NCBI GenBank assembly: GCA_039181495.1
Contig: JBCDCP010000119.1
Coordinates: 1 to 8,535, forward strand
Direction of reading: 5' to 3'
Source of the DNA: JBCDCP01 sp039181495
GTDB lineage: Bacteria > Pseudomonadota > Alphaproteobacteria > Rhizobiales > Tepidamorphaceae
DNA: 8,535 nucleotides
The position numbers were made by a program, and so were the translations under genes. The notes under the pieces are model-generated. The model worked only from the letters and a program-made list of their open reading frames with translations, was not told where the DNA came from and did not search any database. Shown one piece after another: positions 6,978 to 8,535 of this stretch (within the stretch, counting starts at the first letter, position 1; each line of letters begins with the position of its first letter).

Positions 6978-7232
6978 TTACTCGGTGATCGGGGCCTGCG
7001 CCACCACAGTGGTCTCTTCTGTGGTCTCGGTTTCGTTCTTGACGATGACGTCCGAGTCGGTCGCATCCGGAGCTTCAGCAACGGCAACGGCTTTCTCGGG
7101 AATTGGGGTCATGTCCGCCTCGGCCGTGTAGTGCGAGGACTTGGCGCCCCAGTTGCACCCTTCGGCCATCGAGACACCGGCAAATCCGAATGTGCCGGCC
7201 GCGACGAGGGCGATCGTGGCAATCTTCTTCAT
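6978..7232 (-). CDS. Small exported protein of unknown function
   Basis: An 84-residue protein I do not recognise as a named family. It opens with a clear Sec signal peptide: MKK, a hydrophobic core at about 4-20, and a likely signal peptidase I cut after SMA (residues 21-23). The mature part would be about 61 residues, starting EGCNWG. The cysteine at 26 does not sit in a proper lipobox, so a lipoprotein is unlikely. The rest is low-complexity, rich in Thr, Glu, Ala and Val, acidic and probably disordered (TETTEETT near 68-75). The start is chosen because AAGGAG (7241-7246) lies eight bases upstream; longer readings to 7388 lack signal-peptide sense. Short periplasmic proteins with a CxW just after the signal peptide occur in alphaproteobacteria, from memory, but I cannot name a function. 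It lies alone downstream of xerC. Confidence 0.75.
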   Translation of the reverse strand: MKKIATIALVAAGTFGFAGVSMAEGCNWGAKSSHYTAEADMTPIPEKAVAVAEAPDATDSDVIVKNETETTEETTVVAQAPITE

Positions 7233-7240
7233 CCATGGGC

Positions 7241-7246
7241 TCCTTT
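7241..7246 (-). promoter_or_regulatory. Strong ribosome binding site of the small exported-protein gene
   Basis: Reads AAGGAG on the minus strand, eight bases before the ATG at 7230-7232. An out-of-frame ATG lies between them (7234-7236). The site decides the start and argues that this short gene is truly translated. Confidence 0.7.
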
Positions 7247-7311
7247 TCGGGGTCCACTCCCACAATGGGGAGGTGAATAGAAAACGCGTCAACGGTCGTC
7301 TCACGAATGAA

Positions 7312-7339
7312 AGGCTAGCGCTGCTCACAAAAAAGTCAA
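7312..7339 (-). promoter_or_regulatory. Candidate sigma-70-type promoter for the small exported-protein gene
   Basis: On the minus strand, TTGACT (7334-7339) lies 16 bases before TAGCCT (7312-7317). The -35 box is good and the -10 box poor. It would give a leader of roughly 70 bases. That leader holds a short inverted repeat CTCCC/GGGAG (7257-7261 with 7268-7272). The position in the only sizeable gap upstream of the gene makes it plausible, but the match is weak. Confidence 0.3.
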
Positions 7340-7351
7340 AGCACGAACAGG

Positions 7352-7387
7352 CGGCAAACTGCCGATCATTTGTGCATAGCCTGCACA
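7352..7387 (-). other. Two small hairpins directly after xerC
   Basis: TGTGCA/TGCACA (7371-7376 with 7382-7387, five-base loop) begins four bases past the xerC stop. CGGCA/TGCCG (7352-7356 with 7360-7364, three-base loop) follows. On the minus strand a run of six T (7329-7334) comes 17 bases after the second hairpin, too far for a classical intrinsic terminator. They may still help end or stabilise the xerC transcript. Confidence 0.35.
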
Positions 7388-7391
7388 TCGC

Positions 7392-8378
7392 TCAGGCGCG
7401 GCGATGCGTGTCGCGATACATTTGCAAGAGCGCGCCGTCATCGACTTCGGTGTAGACTTGGGTGGTCGACAGGCTTGCGTGGCCGAGCAGATCCTGGATC
7501 GCGCGCAGATCGCCGCCACCCGCAAGAATATGCGTTGCGAAGGCGTGCCGAAGGGCATGGGGTGTGGCTGAATTGGGCAGCCCAAGAGCGCCGCGCATCT
7601 GGGCCATCTTCTTCTGGACCAGTCTGGGATTGAGTGCTCCTCCACGCGCACCCCGGAATACCGGCTCGTTGGCTTCGGGCGAGAACGGACACAGACGCCG
7701 ATACTCTGCAACCGCATCGACAACGGCACCAATCACGGGAACCACCCGCGTCTTTCCACCCTTGCCGATGACCCGGATCGTCGCAGTTTCATTGCTCGGG
7801 GCCAGTGCCGGGAGTTGTTCCGGCGTCAGGGCAAGGGCTTCCGAGATGCGCAACCCACAGCCATAGAGCAGCGAAAACACGGCGGTGTCGCGTGCGGCAA
7901 TCCACGGTTCGTCATGCTCGACGCCGGTCTGGCCATCGGCAATTGTCAAAGCGTCTTCTCTGGGAACCGGCCGAGGCAGGCGTTTTTCGCGTTTTGGCGC
8001 GCGAATCGGATGCAGCGCAGTCACTTCGATGCCTTCCGTGCGCTTGATGTGCCGTGCAAATGTCTTGATCGCCGACAAAGAGCGCGAGATCGATTGCGCG
8101 GTGATACCGTCTTTGCGGCGCGCAGCCAGAAAGGCGCGGATGTCGCCTGGTTTGAGGCTTGCCAGATCGGCAAGGTCGGGCTGTTGCCCAAGGTGGGTCA
8201 GCAGGAAGTCAAAGAACTGCCGCAAGTCCCGACCGTAGGCTTCGACGGTGTTGTCCGAGAGCCGCCGGCCCTCAGCCAGATGGTCAAGCCAGCCAAGCCA
8301 GACAGAATGGAGCTTCGGCGCTGCCGCGGGCAGGCCGGTATCGGCATTCGAAGCTGCAAACGCGGTGGCTTTGGCCAT
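7392..8378 (-). CDS. xerC: Tyrosine recombinase XerC
   Basis: Site-specific recombinase that, with XerD, resolves chromosome dimers at dif during division. The 328 residues comprise an N-terminal SAM-like core-binding domain (about 24-115, LxxNTVEAYGRDLRQFFDFL) and a C-terminal catalytic domain (about 138-320). All six catalytic positions are present: R177 (GCGLRISEAL), K206 (GKGGKTR), H274 and R277 (HALRH), H300 (LLGHASLSTTQ) and the nucleophile Y309. The N-terminal extension of about 20 Ala-rich residues is slightly longer than in E. coli XerC (298 residues). The ATG has GAGG (8389-8392) ten bases upstream. Distinguishing XerC from XerD rests on overall resemblance and on the transaldolase neighbour; an integron or phage integrase is unlikely given length and context. 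It lies 97 bases downstream of the transaldolase gene on the same strand. Confidence 0.9.
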   Translation of the reverse strand: MAKATAFAASNADTGLPAAAPKLHSVWLGWLDHLAEGRRLSDNTVEAYGRDLRQFFDFLLTHLGQQPDLADLASLKPGDIRAFLAARRKDGITAQSISRSLSAIKTFARHIKRTEGIEVTALHPIRAPKREKRLPRPVPREDALTIADGQTGVEHDEPWIAARDTAVFSLLYGCGLRISEALALTPEQLPALAPSNETATIRVIGKGGKTRVVPVIGAVVDAVAEYRRLCPFSPEANEPVFRGARGGALNPRLVQKKMAQMRGALGLPNSATPHALRHAFATHILAGGGDLRAIQDLLGHASLSTTQVYTEVDDGALLQMYRDTHRRA

Positions 8379-8393
8379 AGGGGTTCAGCCTCG

Positions 8394-8429
8394 CAGTTGC
8401 GGTGTCTGACACGCGGATCACGCAAACTG
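8394..8429. repeat. Imperfect inverted repeat in the xerC leader
   Basis: CAGTTGCG (8394-8401) pairs with CGCAAACTG (8421-8429, one bulged A). Inside it GTGTC (8402-8406) pairs with GACAC (8408-8412) around a single base. An eight-base bulge separates the two right-hand blocks. Together about 13 bp can pair. It covers much of the gap between the transaldolase stop and xerC and reaches the xerC ribosome binding site. It might be an operator or a leader RNA structure; chance is possible. Confidence 0.35.
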
Positions 8430-8468
8430 TCACTGAAATCCATTGCCGACGGCTTAAGCCACCGGAAG

Positions 8469-8498
8469 AAACCGGTCAGAGGATCGATTGTCCGGTTT
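8469..8498. terminator. Hairpin spanning the transaldolase stop codon
   Basis: AAACCGG (8469-8475) and CCGGTTT (8492-8498) form a perfect 7-bp stem with a 16-base loop that contains the stop codon. A competing 5-bp stem ACCGG/CCGGT (8461-8465 with 8472-8476) overlaps it. On the minus strand no T run follows; on the plus strand five T do, but no plus-strand gene leads into it. It is a weak candidate for the end of the transaldolase transcript. Confidence 0.25.
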
Positions 8499-8535
8499 TT
8501 GCCCAATCGGAGAGGAACGCCTCGAGCCCCTTGTC
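8476..8535 (-). CDS. Transaldolase (Fsa/TalC type), C-terminal end only, truncated by window edge
   Basis: Nineteen codons and a TGA read into the window from beyond base 8535. The residues DKGLEAFLSDWAKTGQSIL match the remembered C-terminal pattern of small (about 215-220 residue) transaldolases and fructose-6-phosphate aldolases, whose B. subtilis member ends LTDKGIEQFLADWNK. Such enzymes transfer dihydroxyacetone units in the pentose phosphate pathway, or in the Fsa branch cleave fructose 6-phosphate. The active-site lysine lies outside the window, so activity and exact subfamily cannot be judged. Proximity to xerC on the same strand fits alphaproteobacterial gene order as I recall it. Only 19 residues are seen, so the call is moderately sure. 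Confidence 0.7.
   Translation of the reverse strand, partial: DKGLEAFLSDWAKTGQSIL

Noticed and set aside
7233..7388. N-terminal extension of the small exported protein to a 136-residue product
   Set aside because: The extension would bury the signal peptide and ignores the strong ribosome binding site at 7241-7246.
7392..8378. Tyrosine recombinase as a phage, integron or genomic-island integrase
   Set aside because: Length, domain content and housekeeping neighbours fit XerC; no tRNA gene, attachment repeats or mobile cargo are visible.
1..8535. CRISPR array, insertion sequence, tRNA/rRNA gene, defence island or other new multi-gene system
   Set aside because: Reading both strands shows no regularly spaced repeats, transposase, inverted terminal repeats, RNA gene or clusters of unknown genes; the content is core metabolism with small accessory genes.

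Overview
The window looks like a stretch of a G+C-rich alphaproteobacterial chromosome. The inference rests on gene content and protein flavour: a 2-oxoglutarate dehydrogenase cluster in which E1 (sucA), E2 (sucB) and E3 (lpdA) are co-linear, small MAPEG genes inside it, and xerC and a small transaldolase close by. This is typical of Hyphomicrobiales and relatives. Genus cannot be named from the sequence alone.

Layout. Plus strand: the C-terminal two thirds of sucA (1-1959), sucB (2000-3259), a VOC/PhnB-like gene (3282-3695), two adjacent MAPEG-family membrane-protein genes (3699-4091 and 4101-4496), lpdA (4619-6028) and panB (6083-6898). Minus strand, convergent with these: the 3' end of a Fsa/TalC-type transaldolase gene (8476-8535, truncated by the window edge), xerC (7392-8378) and a small exported protein (6978-7232). 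A perfect 11-bp-stem hairpin at 6924-6952 sits between the two convergent groups and can serve as a shared terminator. No stretch longer than 300 bases lacks a gene.

Function. SucA decarboxylates 2-oxoglutarate, SucB transfers the succinyl group to CoA from its lipoyl arm, and LpdA reoxidises the dihydrolipoyl group with NAD+. Together they make the TCA-cycle oxoglutarate dehydrogenase complex. PanB feeds pantothenate and hence CoA synthesis, a loose thematic link to a CoA-using complex. XerC is the chromosome-dimer-resolving tyrosine recombinase. The transaldolase belongs to central sugar metabolism.

The region is mostly core metabolism. I found no defence system, mobile element, CRISPR array, RNA gene or clearly new multi-gene system. 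The points most worth a second look are the VOC plus paired-MAPEG cassette between E2 and E3, the unrecognised small exported protein, and several hairpins or inverted repeats in the short intergenic gaps.
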